Positions 45,524-57,488 are shown, numbered from the stretch's first letter. The stretch: DNA of 64,000 bases from Moniliella sp. 'wahieum' (GCA_003971905.1 RSEE01000014.1:1-64000), one strand, 5' to 3'. The notes: a model not told the origin generated them from the letters alone. Numbers and translations: made by a program.

Positions 45524-46643
45524 GGCGGGGCGTCGGTGCGAAACCATGTCCGATCTGAGATCTGAGATCTGATGGAAGGGCAGTCGAAGCACATCCGCTT
45601 TGGGTAGCTCGTTGATTTTGTCATTCAATTAACCACCTTCCATTGCCACTTGGCCGCCGGGCTCACCCCTGCATCGGTGTTGCACCCGTACCTGCACAGC
45701 ACTAATGATTCATGAGCAGAAGGATCCGGATGGCTGCGCAGAGGATAGTGGGCATGAAATAGGAGACGCGGATGATATAATTCTACCCCGAAGGCTGCAT
45801 AATGTCAAGCATCGTGCGGGAATGGATGTAAGAATGCCGATCATAGCCGTCGCCCTTGCGGAGGAATATGTCACTAGCCGTTGCCACATGTTTAGACCAT
45901 AATGCACAACAGGTAAGATGCAGAGATTCACCAAGTTGGAAAGTACCCCAAACTCACCAAAGCCAGAACAAGTCAGAACAGCAGCGATGACACAAGTTGA
46001 ACGACTAACGTATTGACACTGAGCACATTGAGCAGTGAGTCCAGTGAGTACTGAGTCCTTGAGTGGGACCACTCAACTCGGTACCATCATTTATAATTTG
46101 TACTAAATGCACTGCTGAGTGGATGAAAGCAGGCGACGACTGGCACTACGATTCACAGGCTACGATAAACGGGGCATGCGGTATCGGCTGGGACGTGAGT
46201 TGCGGTAGAAGACGACAGCGTGAGAAAAGGGTAGACAGAGCCTAGTACGGGACCATGCTCGTGTTTCGTTCATACCCTGGGCAAGGCAATGTCACCCAAC
46301 ACCGACTATGTAGGCCACACCAGGCCAAATGGCACATGGACCCGTTGCGAGGGCTCATAGCGGACTCGCCAGACGGGAGGGCCGAACGTCAAGAAGAAAG
46401 CGAGGAGGAAGCAAATCCCAGCGAAACAATAAGTGAGGGATATGGGAGAGATGGCAGGGGAGGATGGGGATGATTGTCCAGACTGATCAGGAAGAGTGAC
46501 GATAGAAAGGCGAGAGGTGGAGCGCCACAGGGAGAGGAGAAAACGACTTCGCCAGAAGCTAGGCCTGAACCCTTTGGTCCTCTGAGACAGGAGAAGGGGG
46601 TAAGAAGGTGATCTTGGATGCTGATGCCGTGTCAGGGGATGCG
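45524..46643. other. Intergenic region between convergent genes
   Basis: GATCTGA heptamers at 45552-45572 start 29 bp after the upstream stop. 45590-46250 is comparatively AT-rich with no gene. 46559-46643 may hold the true C-terminus of the minus-strand lipase if a further frame change exists there. Confidence 0.5.
45552..45572. repeat. GATCTGA heptamer, 3 copies
   Basis: Three perfect contiguous 7-bp units in the 3' flank of the PDI-like gene. Confidence 0.95.
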
Positions 46644-48290
46644 TCATCGGAGTTGGGTGTCCGAGAGGTAGGCAAGGGAAGGTAGGGCTCCGGGAACAGG
46701 CTCGGGACCGGGCTCGGGACCGGAAGAAGAGCAACGTTCTTCCGGGTAAGCAGGGCGAGTCTGTTCAATGTCATGCAAAATGTCTTGGAAGCACCACTCG
46801 ACCGCCTCGGCCGCCCAAAAGTGGTCGCAATGTTCCGCCTCGGGCTGGCGTTTCCAGCGCAAGAGACGAACATGAGGTTCGTGGTGCTTGATTCGATCAA
46901 TCACCGGCTGTGTCAACACCAAAAAGTCCATCCCGCCCGAAAAGATAGAGAGAGGGGGGAAGTCGGCTGTCCACCACGGTTCCGGGGTCGCTGGCAAGGC
47001 ACATCCACGCGCTGCAAAGCCCCCCTTGCCCGTCCACCAATGGATACTAGCACTGCTCACGGGTTGCGGAGCAAAGCGGAACATCTTGGCCTTACGGCGG
47101 GAGAGCCAGTTGGCATCGGTCCATTCGAACAGAAACGCAAACATTTCGTACCCAGTCGAGCATAGGGCAGCGCAGGTGTCCAGTCGTAGGAGATGCGCAT
47201 GAGTGGGATGTAGTCCAGCCAGCCAAACAGTTTACCCCAAGTGACAGGACCAATTAATTGCAGCAGCGAAATGGGGAAGGATTGAGTTAGAGGCCCAGCA
47301 TAAAGTGCCGGTGCCAGCGCTGTAAAACTGGACAAGTGACGCCCCAAAGCCGGGCAAAAGCCGCGGCTCAGCGCGAGAAACATGATCATGTTACCCTGCG
47401 AATGACCAATGTAGGCCAGTTGATCGTACCCCGTGTCGGCGCGGATCCAGTCAACCAAAGCGGGCAAATCATACTGGCCAGATGCTCCACGGTCCAGTCC
47501 CAGAACTTGGGATCGGAACGAGAGTACCGCTCGTGGCCCATATCGAACACGGCGCGATTGTTACCCAAGAACACTTGGTAGCCGCCGTGCCGTGCGAGCC
47601 AAAAGCAATGCTCCGCTCCTCTCGCTCGTCACAAACGAGCCGGACGACTGGAAGAGGCCGTGCATGATCAGGACGGGGTAGCCGCCTTGGTGCACCATCC
47701 GATAGAAGGTGAGCGATCCATGCTGAGACAAGCAGCAACCCGAGGCAGAGAGAGATAAAAACGAACGTACCTTTTCCATCTGCTGCTCTCATGTGCCCGG
47801 GTGGGATCCACGGACGCGGTGAAGGCGGAGGTGGTATCCATCTTTGGTAGTTACCGTCGTCTCGATGATGTCAAATCCACAGGAACGCGCATAGTAGCCC
47901 ACATCCTTGACCAGCTTCTCGTTTGCCCAGCGTGCAGGCTGTTCCCCGCGTGCGCCGCGCCGGCCTTATTGGCCGGATCCTGATCGGGCTGTGGGGTAGC
48001 AGTGCGCGAGTTGGCGGACGAGGCGGGGGGCGTGGGTGTGGCAGCGGAAAGCAGGCCGCGCACATCCCATGCCGAGGCAAAGCGCTCGATGGCGCGGGTG
48101 AGCAGGGCCCAGACGACAACGGGATGAGAAAGAGAGAAGAGAGGAGCGTGGCGACGAGCTGGGCCCGGTGAAAGCGGAGCTTGTCCGGCCACGTCGTATA
48201 GGCCGCTGCCACCAGCGCGGGCTGGATGGGGAGGCAGCCATCGAGGGGCAGTGAGGGCGGGGGACACGAGGGGAAGCGGAGCGCAGGCAC
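46644..48290 (-). CDS. Acid lipase / steryl ester hydrolase-like (alpha/beta hydrolase)
   Basis: The fold matches the gastric/lysosomal acid lipase family, which in fungi includes steryl ester hydrolases on lipid droplets (Tgl1/Yeh type). The N-terminus has a hydrophobic stretch (RAQLVATLLSSLF then HPVVVWALL), suggesting a membrane anchor. Then GFDIIETTVTTKDGYHLRLH, the usual lid-region start; GGYPVLIMHGLFQSSGSFV (oxyanion side); VFLGNNRAVFDMGHERYS; and the nucleophile elbow GHSQGN (47390-47407). The catalytic His lies in EHCDHFWA. A 48-nt intron at 47723-47770 is likely. Start near 48245-48290 is uncertain because the open frame begins at a non-ATG codon. A TGA at about 47788 in the joined frame, and shifts near 47610, 47470 and 47150, look like missing bases. 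It faces the PDI gene tail to tail. Confidence 0.78.
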
Positions 48291-48415
48291 GAGGAAGACG
48301 CGTGGCAGACAGGGGGCCAGGGGCAGGGAGGCGAGGCCAGTGGTGGTAGAACTAAGTAAGCCCTCTGAAGATTCCGCGTCGAGTGGAGCATCCCCCGAGC
48401 GGACTAATAACTAGT

Positions 48416-48429
48416 GACTAGCGACTAGC
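48416..48429. repeat. GACTAGC heptamer, 2 copies plus degenerate flanks
   Basis: aactagt, gactagc, gactagc, gacctagc. The unit is nearly the same as the five-copy run at 52163-52197. Confidence 0.8.
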
Positions 48430-49356
48430 GACCTAGCAACCGGCAGCCGGAAGCAGAGGATGGGGGTGACCGGTGACGGTGACCGGCGAGGCGGCCGAGC
48501 CAGTGGGGCAGCGGTGAGGCAGGGCGGCAGCCCGCGAAGTGGCTGCGCCCACACTCTCCAGGTGCGCGCCTCGAGCCTCGCACGGCGCCAGTGGCAGCGA
48601 GGCAGTGCAGCGATCGCCGCATTCACGACACGGCGAGAACGGGCAGGGCGCCTGTTGCGGGGCAGCCCATGCGGCGCGGGCGGTGCCACTGCGCCCCCGT
48701 GGGGGTCCATGCTCAAGCACTGGGCGGGGACTGGCGTGGGCCCAGTGTGGGTGCGCCAGTGGCAGCGTCCAGGGCCAAGGCCAAGCCCAGAAGCAGCAGG
48801 CACAGGAGAGGCCGCTGCTGGCGCTGACGATCATCGATCAGCAGCGCTTTCAAATTTCAGTCTGCAGCATCGGTATCGATCGTATCCCCGGCCATCTAGA
48901 ACGCTCGTCGATCCCCCGATACTACAGCAGCAGAGAGCCTGTGTGCATAACCGCTCGGCGCCATGTAAAACCCCAGTAGCAGCAGCGCCTGCAAGCGCCC
49001 CTGTGCACACACCCAGACCAACACCTGATCCACGCCAGTCTCACCATTGCATCATCGAAGTTGCGCCGTGCGCGTGACCGCGTGACCAGTAGCTAACTGG
49101 TAACCCGGTAGCGCGTAACGCGTACGCGTAACGGGAGTAGCCAACTGGCCGCGACCATAATCAGATGATCGATAATCGATAACCGGTAACCGACATTAGC
49201 TGATCACGCGATCACGAGCTCGGAGAGGGTGAACGCAGTGCACGAAGTATCGAGTGAAAGCAATGTCGGTCGGAGAGAGAAGACAGATAGAGGAAGCGAA
49301 CACAGGAGCACAACGGAATGTAAGTATAGGCGTGTGAAAATTGAAAGGGCAACGTG

Positions 49357-49384
49357 CGTTAAACGTTAAACGTTAAACGTTAAT
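49357..49384. repeat. CGTTAAA heptamer, 3 perfect copies plus one variant
   Basis: Three perfect contiguous units and cgttaat. About 780 bp beyond the bHLH stop codon. Confidence 0.95.
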
Positions 49385-50160
49385 CCAGGCGTCGCAGACA
49401 GAAGGTCTTTCTAGGAAAGCTAACTCAAGTATCATCTCCACAAACACCACTACAGCGCTCAAAGTTGCCAACTACAGCCAGACGCATTGAAGCAAAGCCC
49501 ACAAACAAACAAGCAGGAATGCAGATGGACACATCAGGTTTGCGAGCTTCTAGGATCAAGGTTCTACGTTCAACGAGGTAATGAATAGTAGACCAGGTGA
49601 CGAAGGAGAAGTCCAACTCAAGCATCTTGCCTCCAAGGCAGACACCTGACGGTGCGTGGCAAGGGAAGGATGGTGGTGAAGAATGAAAAAAACGAATGAA
49701 CGAACGGGGGACAATAGATCGCAAAATGATCCTCCCAAAGGCGGGCAATGGAGTAGCGTCGGAAGAGGCTGGATGGGCGAGGTGAGGAGGGGTACAGCCT
49801 CGCCAGCTCGTTGAAACAAAGTGGGAATTGAGGGAGAGCACTTGCCATGCGACGTAAGGTTGACTGGGAAGAACGATGACTCGTCGCAAAAAAACGAGAG
49901 CACAAAAGGGAAAATGACCAAGGCAAGTGAATCGCTGAAAGGGGATCCATACAAACCAGGGATCCTGAGCTGTAAGGTAGGATAATGAACCAGGTCGAGA
50001 CAAATCGAAGCAGGGCGCCAAGACGAATCAGGAGCAGAGGATCAAAGAGACCTACTCCTCCACATCGAGCAGAAGGACAGACGGTGAAAAGAACCAATCG
50101 CAGGAGAGGGATGCCGGGCACTAATATGAGAATGGACAAAATCGGACCAATGGGCCTTAC

Positions 50161-51325
50161 TCAAGCCGAAGGATAAGTGGTACCAATGAATGACGCCAAC
50201 TCAACGAGCGCATCTGAGGTGGCATCGTAGGCATGGCCATCGTCAGGCATCGTGAAGGACGAGAACATGTCGAAGTTGGTCGGCATGGGGTTGGGGGGGC
50301 TCGGGGCCAACGACGTTGGGCTCAAAGTGGTGAGGGCCACCGGGGAACCCGACAATGGCGAGCCAGCGGGAAACTCAGAGTGACTGAACGGCGACGATGT
50401 TCCGGGCGAAGCCGACATTGGCATCTGTTGGAAAAACGTTGAACCATTCATGTCTGCAGACACCTCATTCGAAGTGGAAAAGGAACCCGCAGCTACCGTC
50501 GTTCCGTATTGGCCCGGGATGGCCGCAGGTACCGTCTCGGGTTTGGTGACAATGGACGGCGAAGAGAATGGAATGGGGGCTGCGGCTGCCGAAGCAAAAT
50601 CGTCGACAGTAAGTGTACCGTCATCGTACTCAGCTAGACCAAACTCGTCAGCAGCAGGGTCAATGCCACCCAAACCCGAAAGACCACCTGTGCTGCTGCG
50701 CCCAACGATGCGAGCCGTAGGCTTATCCTTAGGAACATCCGCCAGCGCGACTGGGAGTACGAGTTCCGGAACAGTCTCAATATAGTTTTGTAGACCATTA
50801 GCAAGGCGATATTCGTTGAGCTGCTCCGTTAGCACACGGGTGCGGTCGTGCAACTCGACCACCATTTGGCGGTACATGGCCTCCTGCGCAAGCGATTCGG
50901 CAACAAATTGAAGAGAACGGTTCACAATGAGCAGTTTAGAGGGACGGCGGACCTCTGAGATGGATGGGATCTTTGAGGCCAGGTCCTGATAGAGGTGATA
51001 GGGAATGATGTGGTTAGCACAGATCGGTGAAAGGAAGCTCAAGGAAGGCTACCAAGAAGCGCTGGTTCAAGCTGTCGCGGCGAGCACGCTCAATTGCATT
51101 GTGATTCGCCCGCTTCTCCGGATTGCCCTTGCGCTGCAACACAGCCGAAGTAGCGCTGCTCACACGGCGAGGAGGTTGCTTGGGGCGGCCAGATGCGGGG
51201 GGGGAAGGGCGACGGCCCGCAGCAATGGCCGCGACAGTGGCGGTGGACGGAGCCTGCCTCATCTTCTTTGACTGGGGTTGCTGCGGAGCCGCAAAGAAAT
51301 GGGGGGGAGCAGGGAGGACAGCCAT
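50161..51325 (-). CDS. bHLH transcription factor
   Basis: Two exons on the minus strand: 51325-51053 and 50985-50161, with a 67-nt intron (donor gtagcc, gctaac branch point, tatcag acceptor) that splits the bHLH domain. Exon 1 ends with the basic region KRANHNAIERARRDSLNQRF (residues about 71-90). H75, E79 and R83 give the class B pattern that reads CACGTG-type E-boxes. Exon 2 supplies helix 1/loop/helix 2 as DLASKIPSISEV...KLLIVNRSLQFVAESL, then a short possible coiled coil. The rest is Ser/Pro/Thr/Ala-rich with an acidic patch (AEYDDGTLTVDDF), a likely activation region. About 365 aa. This is the only multi-exon gene here with no apparent frame break. The target genes cannot be inferred. 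Confidence 0.9.
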
Positions 51326-53346
51326 CGTGTTGAGACAGTCAAGAGGACGAAGAAAGGAGGAGTGGAAAGGGTGGAGAGAAGGGGTTGATGTAAGGTCGCT
51401 GGAGAGTCGAGGAGTACACCGAGCCAGTCAAGAGATCGTCGCGCCCGTAGGGGAGATCAATCTGCAGTCTACAAGGTGACGAGGTTGGGAAAGAAGAAGG
51501 GGGGAGGCGCCGAGCCGTACTTTGGCGAAAGTCGTCTGCGAGGCGGAGCTGAGAAGGGATGCAAGCACGGTTAGTATCCAGTGTCGAGGCTCATGGTGCA
51601 AAGAGTCCCGCCATCGTCACCCCCGTGGCACCATTCACCACAACCACTCAGAGCGCTTCAGCAGCAGCAGAAGCGAGATGCGGGTGAACAGCAAGGCCAG
51701 CGAGGGCGCCAGAGACACGACTACCACCAAACACCTTGGGAGGATGGGCTACTCACGAGCTGGTGGTGAGGAAGGGAAGGGCAGGAACGGCATGCCACCC
51801 AGAAACGGGAGGCACAGACGGGGGGGGCAGGGCAGGCATGGGACCAGTGTGCGGCTGACTTGGGGCGCGGGAGCGGGGCCGAGGGACGACAGGGGATGGC
51901 AGTCTACGGCAGCTCGCAGGGGAGACTGCGCTGCCAGATGATCGATGAAACTATGAAGCTTGAAGGGGGCAAGGCACACAGGCGCCGAGCAGAAGCTCAT
52001 GGCCGAACTCCAAGGGCAGTGTGCTGGTGCCTGCTGGGGCAGCCCTCGCGCCTCCTCAGGACGGAGACGCCGTGGGACGGGAGCGGCGCTCCGCCTGCCT
52101 GCCTGTGCCCTCGTGTACCTCGGGTACCCCATAGCCCTGGAGTGGGCCTGAGAAGTCACAGTGACTAGGGACTAGGGACTAGTGACTAGTGACTAGAGTG
52201 ACTGAGCCTCGATAATGATGGGGACGGGTGGCCGCCACCGGTGACCGCCCGAGTAGGGAGTGTCGCTATATATAACCACCAGCGAGAAGAAAGGCGTGGG
52301 GGCACTGTGGTGGATATGATAGCAGACGCTGTGGCAAGCATACTCATGCACGCATGACACTGCCCCCGCGGGAGGCAGTCCGGCCCCAAACTAAAAGCCC
52401 TCACCGGCACCGGGCCTCACCAGCTCACTCACTATCAATCTGACTAGTACTGCCCTGCCCTTGCGCGTTCTTAGCTCGGCTCAGCCTGAGCGCTCAACCG
52501 AAGAGGCACAGGGGGAAGTGACCCACTCGGCAATGCACTACCGCGGTATCGGGGTTAGTTTGTGTTCGAGTGCGCGCTTAGGATTTCGCCATTGCGAGTG
52601 CATATACGCTGGCGCTGTGCTCGGTGAGGCCTTGAGGCGATCAGGTGCTTCGTCCGAGCGAATTGTTTGCTACATCAGCCATAGGACCTAGGGGCAGATG
52701 TGCTTAATGTGCTCAATCTGCTCGTCTAGCTTCCACTATGCGCTACGCCAGAAAGAGCCTTTACTGTCCAGAATAAGATGATTGCGCTCCTCTACTGCTG
52801 CTTCCGACGGCACAGGATTGCGTGGTGAAAAGGTATCACGACAGATTGTGGTTTCACGATCGTACAGCTCCACGAGCTCTGTTATTCTCAGTTCGATTCT
52901 GGGCGCAGTCATTCTTTTTGTTTTACTCTTTTTTCATAGCACCTGGTCTCCCCGCCGTCCTTAGCTTGTCCTTCGTGAACGGCAGAGCAGCTATTGGTTG
53001 GAGGCAGTTTCGAGGTAGCAAGTATATAGATCAGCCTCAGCGCTCAACCGGAGGAACATGCATCATGCACCCCACTCCTCCACCTCATGTCATGTCATCA
53101 TTGGCGACTGACTGCAGTGAGGCTCGCTCCGATTTCCTATTCTGCATTCCGCACATCTCGCTCTCTTTTTCCGTTTCCCCATTTGCCCATGTTCCCTGCC
53201 CGACGCCACAAGACGCCTCTTGTTTCCTCCCACGAACGATCGCACCATTCTCCCTCTTTTCTGACTGAACATTTGGTCTCTCTCGCTTCGACCCAATTGT
53301 GTTAACTATTATCGTTCATCACTCTCATCCGGCGAGCCCGACCAAG
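51326..53346. other. Intergenic region with GACTAG heptamers
   Basis: 51326-51480 is purine-rich on the top strand, a promoter/leader of the minus-strand bHLH gene. 51500-52150 has long but unsupported GC-rich frames. 52163-52197 is a five-copy heptamer run. 52450-53340 has no domains recognised. Confidence 0.5.
52163..52197. repeat. GACTAGN heptamer, 5 copies
   Basis: gactagg, gactagg, gactagt, gactagt, gactaga in tandem. This is the longest of the 7-bp runs in the window, with graded last-base variation. Confidence 0.95.
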
Positions 53347-54760
53347 ATGTCCGCGACCCCCAACCAGCAGGATCGCAGTAGTAACCCTGCCAGTAACCCT
53401 CTCGTTCTGTGCGGGGGCCGTACGCGTTGGGCGCCTCGGATGATGGTGATGGTGGCGGAGGTATTGGCGGTGGCGAGGAAGCGAAACATGGCGCCCCGGC
53501 TAGCGCCCCCGATGGCTCAAGACCCTTCTCTCACGGCTGTGCCCCCTACAACCGCAAAGGCGCTGGACGAGCTGCAGGCAGAGAAACGCTGCGAAGACTG
53601 AGCCTATGAGGCCGAGAAGATTCGCGACGATAGGGCCCACATTCAGTTCCGGAGGGAGGCCATGTTGGAGGAGAAAAGGGCCGAGGCCACAGCAGCCGTG
53701 GAGATGTTGCAGCTGTCGCAGATGATCAACAGCCAGCCCGCGCCCTCCTAATAGCGGTGGCTCTGTCAATGAGCAACGCCCGCCTTACCGAGGGCCGAGC
53801 CGGCCGCGTCCCAGCCTGCACGTACGTCTCGAGACCTGAAGATGTTTGAACCGGTCCATTTCCGCCCGTCTTCCAGTGCCCACCCCAGCAAGAGTGACCG
53901 GACTTCGGCTGAAGAGGTGGTTACTTCCTTCGAAATCTACGCTCGCATCGCCCTTGGTCGCCAAGCTGACGATGAAGAAAAGATTGACTGGTTCATGGGA
54001 TTGATGCAGGGTGGAGCTCTTCAGTGGATCCGGCAGTATAGCTCGGAGGTTGAGCTACCTCTCAATCGACGCACCTCACCTGAACTCCAGTCGTGGCCGG
54101 CCTTTCGGGCTGCATTCTTGGCGTATTGGGGTGAACGGGCCCCGCAGCACCCCTACAGCGCGGACAATGGGAAATGGACCCAAGTCGCGAAAGTCCAGGC
54201 CGTGGGAGCAACGTTGGGTGCACAAGTATCCATTGCGACGGAGCAACACTGGGTGGCCGTCTCCAAGGGAATTATGTCGGTGCGACATCAAAGAGCGTGG
54301 AGCCGAAACCGCACATATTCTACAGCGGTCCGCTTATCTGGAATATCGGGCGCTGAGCCAGGAGGGGTCAGCATCTGACTATGCCGCCCAATTCGTACGT
54401 CTACTGCGATGCTGGAGCCCTAACGCAACTCACGAGCAGTTCTATTGGGACTTCCTTCATGGGCTCCAACCGCGAGTGCGGGACGAACTTGCCGCTCGTG
54501 GTGAGTCCACACATGTCGACCGAGTGTCATTTGAACAGCTGGTTACGGCGGCCATCGACATCGACGAGTCCCAGGCGTTGAGCTTGCGCAGTATACCCGA
54601 GCCAGTGGGCAGTACCGACGTCGATCCGCAGATCACAGCGAGGGCGGTGCGGTACTGTCAGCGGAGAGCGCAGGGGTCCTGCTACTACTGCGGTTCCCGG
54701 GAACACCACATTTCTCACTGCCCGCTTGCGAGCTCATTACCGCCTCTCCAGTCCGGATGA
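53347..54760 (+). mobile_element. Solitary Gag-like ORF of a Ty3/Gypsy-type retroelement
   Basis: The N-terminal part (from ATG 53347) has a charged coiled-coil-like stretch (EKIRDDRAHIQFRREAMLEE), with an in-frame TGA at 53599-53601. The Gag core follows: EEVVTSFEIYARIALGRQ, DWFMGLMQGGALQWIRQY, SWPAFRAAFLAYWG, then QEGSASDYAAQFVRLLRCW and LHGLQPRVRDELAARGE, all typical of retrotransposon Gag. A CX2CX4HX4C zinc knuckle, CYYCGSREHHISHC, ends the ORF before the stop at 54760. A frame change falls between about 54110 and 54300. Downstream, no protease (DTG/DSG), RT or integrase is seen before the convergent F-box gene at 55031. So it is a truncated element or a captured gag gene. Confidence 0.75.
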
Positions 54761-55030
54761 CTGTCATCCAGGGGGCCCGAGGTGGGACCCGCCCTTTTAG
54801 TTAGAGGTATGAACTTACGAACCCTTCGACGTCCAATTGGAGACGTGTACAGTATATCTGGCTTTTCAAACACTGAAGTGACCGTGGCACATATGGTAGG
54901 GAAGTATAGGATGTTTACAGAGGTTACAATAAGCTAAAGCACAAGCAAGGGCGCTAATGTTTAGGTGCAGTCGGTGCACTGCGGACAAAGGGCTTAGCCA
55001 CGACTAAAATAGGTGCAATGGCTACCGCTT

Positions 55031-57110
55031 TCAACTAAAAGAAGTGAGCTCCGCCAGGCCGTGCGTCGCTATTAGGACTGTGCCTAATGGCCCAAGTCGA
55101 AGATTTGAGGGATGCATTGTGCTCGGCCTCGAAAAACACATCAACCGTATTGTTTGTGGGATCCAGGAGATGTGTAGCTCTTCCGCGACTAGCCTTCGTA
55201 CATCTCCACGTACATCTCCCAGAGGTAGGGTCTGAGCCGTAAGTTGGCGCTGGCAACCAAGTCGTAGGTTCGGAGCCGGAAGCCGTCCCTCTCGTTGTAG
55301 CAAATAGACTGCCGACGAGGTGCACTTGGCATCCTCGATGGGCAATACATCCGTCTTACGATCGCGTACAACGGTACGGGGGAAGAGGTACCCTTGCTCA
55401 ATGACAGAAGTTCGAAGGCTCGGGCGGCTGGTCGTCAGAGGATAGACACGTATCTGCTTTGCACCACCCGCAAACGAGTAATCCAACGCAATGCAGAGAC
55501 TTTCAACGGTCAACACAGCGCGACCATCATCCACAGATAAACGAGGAGCAGTTGATTTCCCATCAAAGAAAAATGGACATAAACCGAGCCATGGTTCCGT
55601 CGTCCAGATTGAGCAACACAATTCGCCCCCCCGCATATGCAATCACCAAAACTCGGTACTTGTTATCCAGGCCCATACTAATCGGCGGATCCGTGTACTT
55701 CGCAGATTGAGGCAAATTGTTGGCTGGTGTTTCACGTAGGGAGGAGAGACTGAGGGCCTCCCTCACATAAGCCAGGGGGGTCCTTCCTCTCCTCTCCCGT
55801 ATGGTGTCAGATCCAACCCTCGGTGGCCGCGGCCAGTACGTGCTGCTGTCGTCACTGTCACTTAGCCATAGCCCAGCCATTGCACGACGCCCTGACAAGG
55901 GGCTCGTACGACTTTGAAGAAAAAATACCTCCAGCCTTTTTTGCTGGTGGAGGGGGCTGGTCCACCTGTCCCGTAGGAAATCAGTCCCAAGCAAAGGGAC
56001 TTCCACTTTCCATCGCCAGATTCCGTTACGCGAAAAACAATGAATCGCGCTCCGATTCTCAACGTCAAGTACCCTCAATGCATCAGTCCCGAGAACATTC
56101 CTCACCGTTGCCACGTACACCCGTTCGGCATCATGGGTAAAGGTGGCCACCCTCCCTTCTAATACCTCGTTGAGAAGGGGATGAAGCACGATGCTGTTTC
56201 CACTTTTCAGGTCGTAACAGATCACCTCCTGGCTCGCTTCCGGGGACACCAACAGCAGGTCCTCCCCAAGCTCAGCCTGGGTGTAGTGCAGGCAGGCCAT
56301 CTCTTGCGGCAAAGGAACTGGGTCAGTGTACACCCTTTCTTGGAACCACTCCGGTACAATGACCTGGTGCCTCCGGAGCAAAACTGAAGAGGTATTGCGA
56401 GGTAACACAAACATCTTCGCCCACTTGGAGATCCCGCGTCCACAGCACATCCAGCGAATCCAGATTGAGTGTTGTTACCCTGCTCCCTTGGAAATAAGCA
56501 CCAAAATACGATGCGACCGAAGAATCGCATCCTCGTGTCAGCATTGCTAGGGTGGACGTCGTGGACGAGTTGCTGGAACCGCTGTACCGGCACCACAGCA
56601 ATACGACCCTTTTTACCATGAGGTAGGCGACCAAGATAGTATTGTTGCAAATAATGGATCTGGACGAGTGCCTTCCAATTGCGCGCAAAATGCATATAAC
56701 CTCCTGTTTCGTCCTCATCTTGAACCGCCTCCAATGAGGTGTCGGGTGGAACAAAAGTTTGGTGTGCGCGTGTGCTCCAAATCTCGTCCGAGTCGAGCAA
56801 ACGATTGAGAATGGCTGGCCTGGCTCAATGTTGCTAGATCTTTGACAGACACAAGGGGACTAGAGAGGATCTGCGCGACGATCTCAAGAGGCAGACGGAG
56901 AGAATCATAGGAGTAAGAGGGTTCTGTGTTTGCCACTCGATTATCTTTCGAGGCTTTGGAACACCTCTTTGGCTCATCCACATGTCTTCCGAACGGAGCA
57001 AACAGTGGAGATCGTGGCTGGCCTTGCTTAGTGCAGTTATCTTTCAATTCCACATGGGGGCTGGAAAGAATCTGTGCGACAATGCAAGGCGGTAGACGGA
57101 GGAGGATCAT
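55031..57110 (-). CDS. F-box protein with duplicated F-box and repeat-type C-terminus
   Basis: F-box proteins bring substrates to SCF ubiquitin ligases through Skp1. Two F-box-like stretches lie in one open frame: LRLPPCIVAQILSSPHVELK (57098-57039) and LRLPLEIVAQILSSPLVSVK (56900-56841), about 200 bp apart. The second is followed by the better Skp1-binding-like DLATLSQASH. The remainder, in three frames joined by apparent small indels (near 56750-56800, 56400 and 55600), contains strand-rich segments such as SLDVLWTRDLQVGEDVCVTS, ECICYDLKSGN-like VICYDLKSGNSIVL, RVYVATVRN and ALRVLDVENR. These resemble a beta-propeller such as WD or PQQ-like repeats. It ends at 55031, with the solitary Gag ORF 270 bp away tail to tail. 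It could also be two adjacent genes. Confidence 0.6.
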
Positions 57111-57488
57111 TTGGTGAGGATATATATGAACGTGTATACCACAATTCTGGTTTGTTATCGACGACCGTTATTGTTGTTTTGCACAAAAGTCCTCTTCGTG
57201 GCTCTTCGAGTTGGGTTTAAACGAGGTAGGGTGGTGGAGGGGTTGTTTTGGCTTGGTTTTGTCGATGGAGGAGAGAAGGCAATGAGAGGGAGAAGCGTGG
57301 AACGACAGCTGCCCTCTTTTAGTATAACCTCACTACAGTTGTCCTCTCAACCTCCTCCTCGGATTGGCCCTCTCCATCCTAGACAGCAGCAAAAAGAGTC
57401 ACGCGGGGGTTCTCATATGCAAAAACAGCTCACACCTCAAGAGTGCATCCCCTCTTTCCGTTTAGGTCAGAAGTCTGTGCACGTCTCA
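57111..57488. other. Intergenic region
   Basis: Upstream of the minus-strand F-box gene and left of the LTR-like repeat. No gene or repeat seen. Confidence 0.5.

Larger units (their letters stand above)
48291..50160. other. Intergenic region
   Basis: No recognisable gene. 48460-49080 is GC-rich and open in many frames without domains. Heptamer runs at 48416-48429 (GACTAGC twice) and 49357-49384 (CGTTAAA). 49065-49190 is dense in short related motifs (gtgaccgcgtgacc, gcgtaacgcgtacgcgtaacg). 49430-50160 may hold the 3' UTR of the bHLH gene. Confidence 0.5.

Noticed and set aside
52163-52197. GACTAGG run as telomere repeat
   Set aside because: Units vary in the last base, the run is short and internal, and flanked by unique DNA. 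It fits the general heptamer pattern better.
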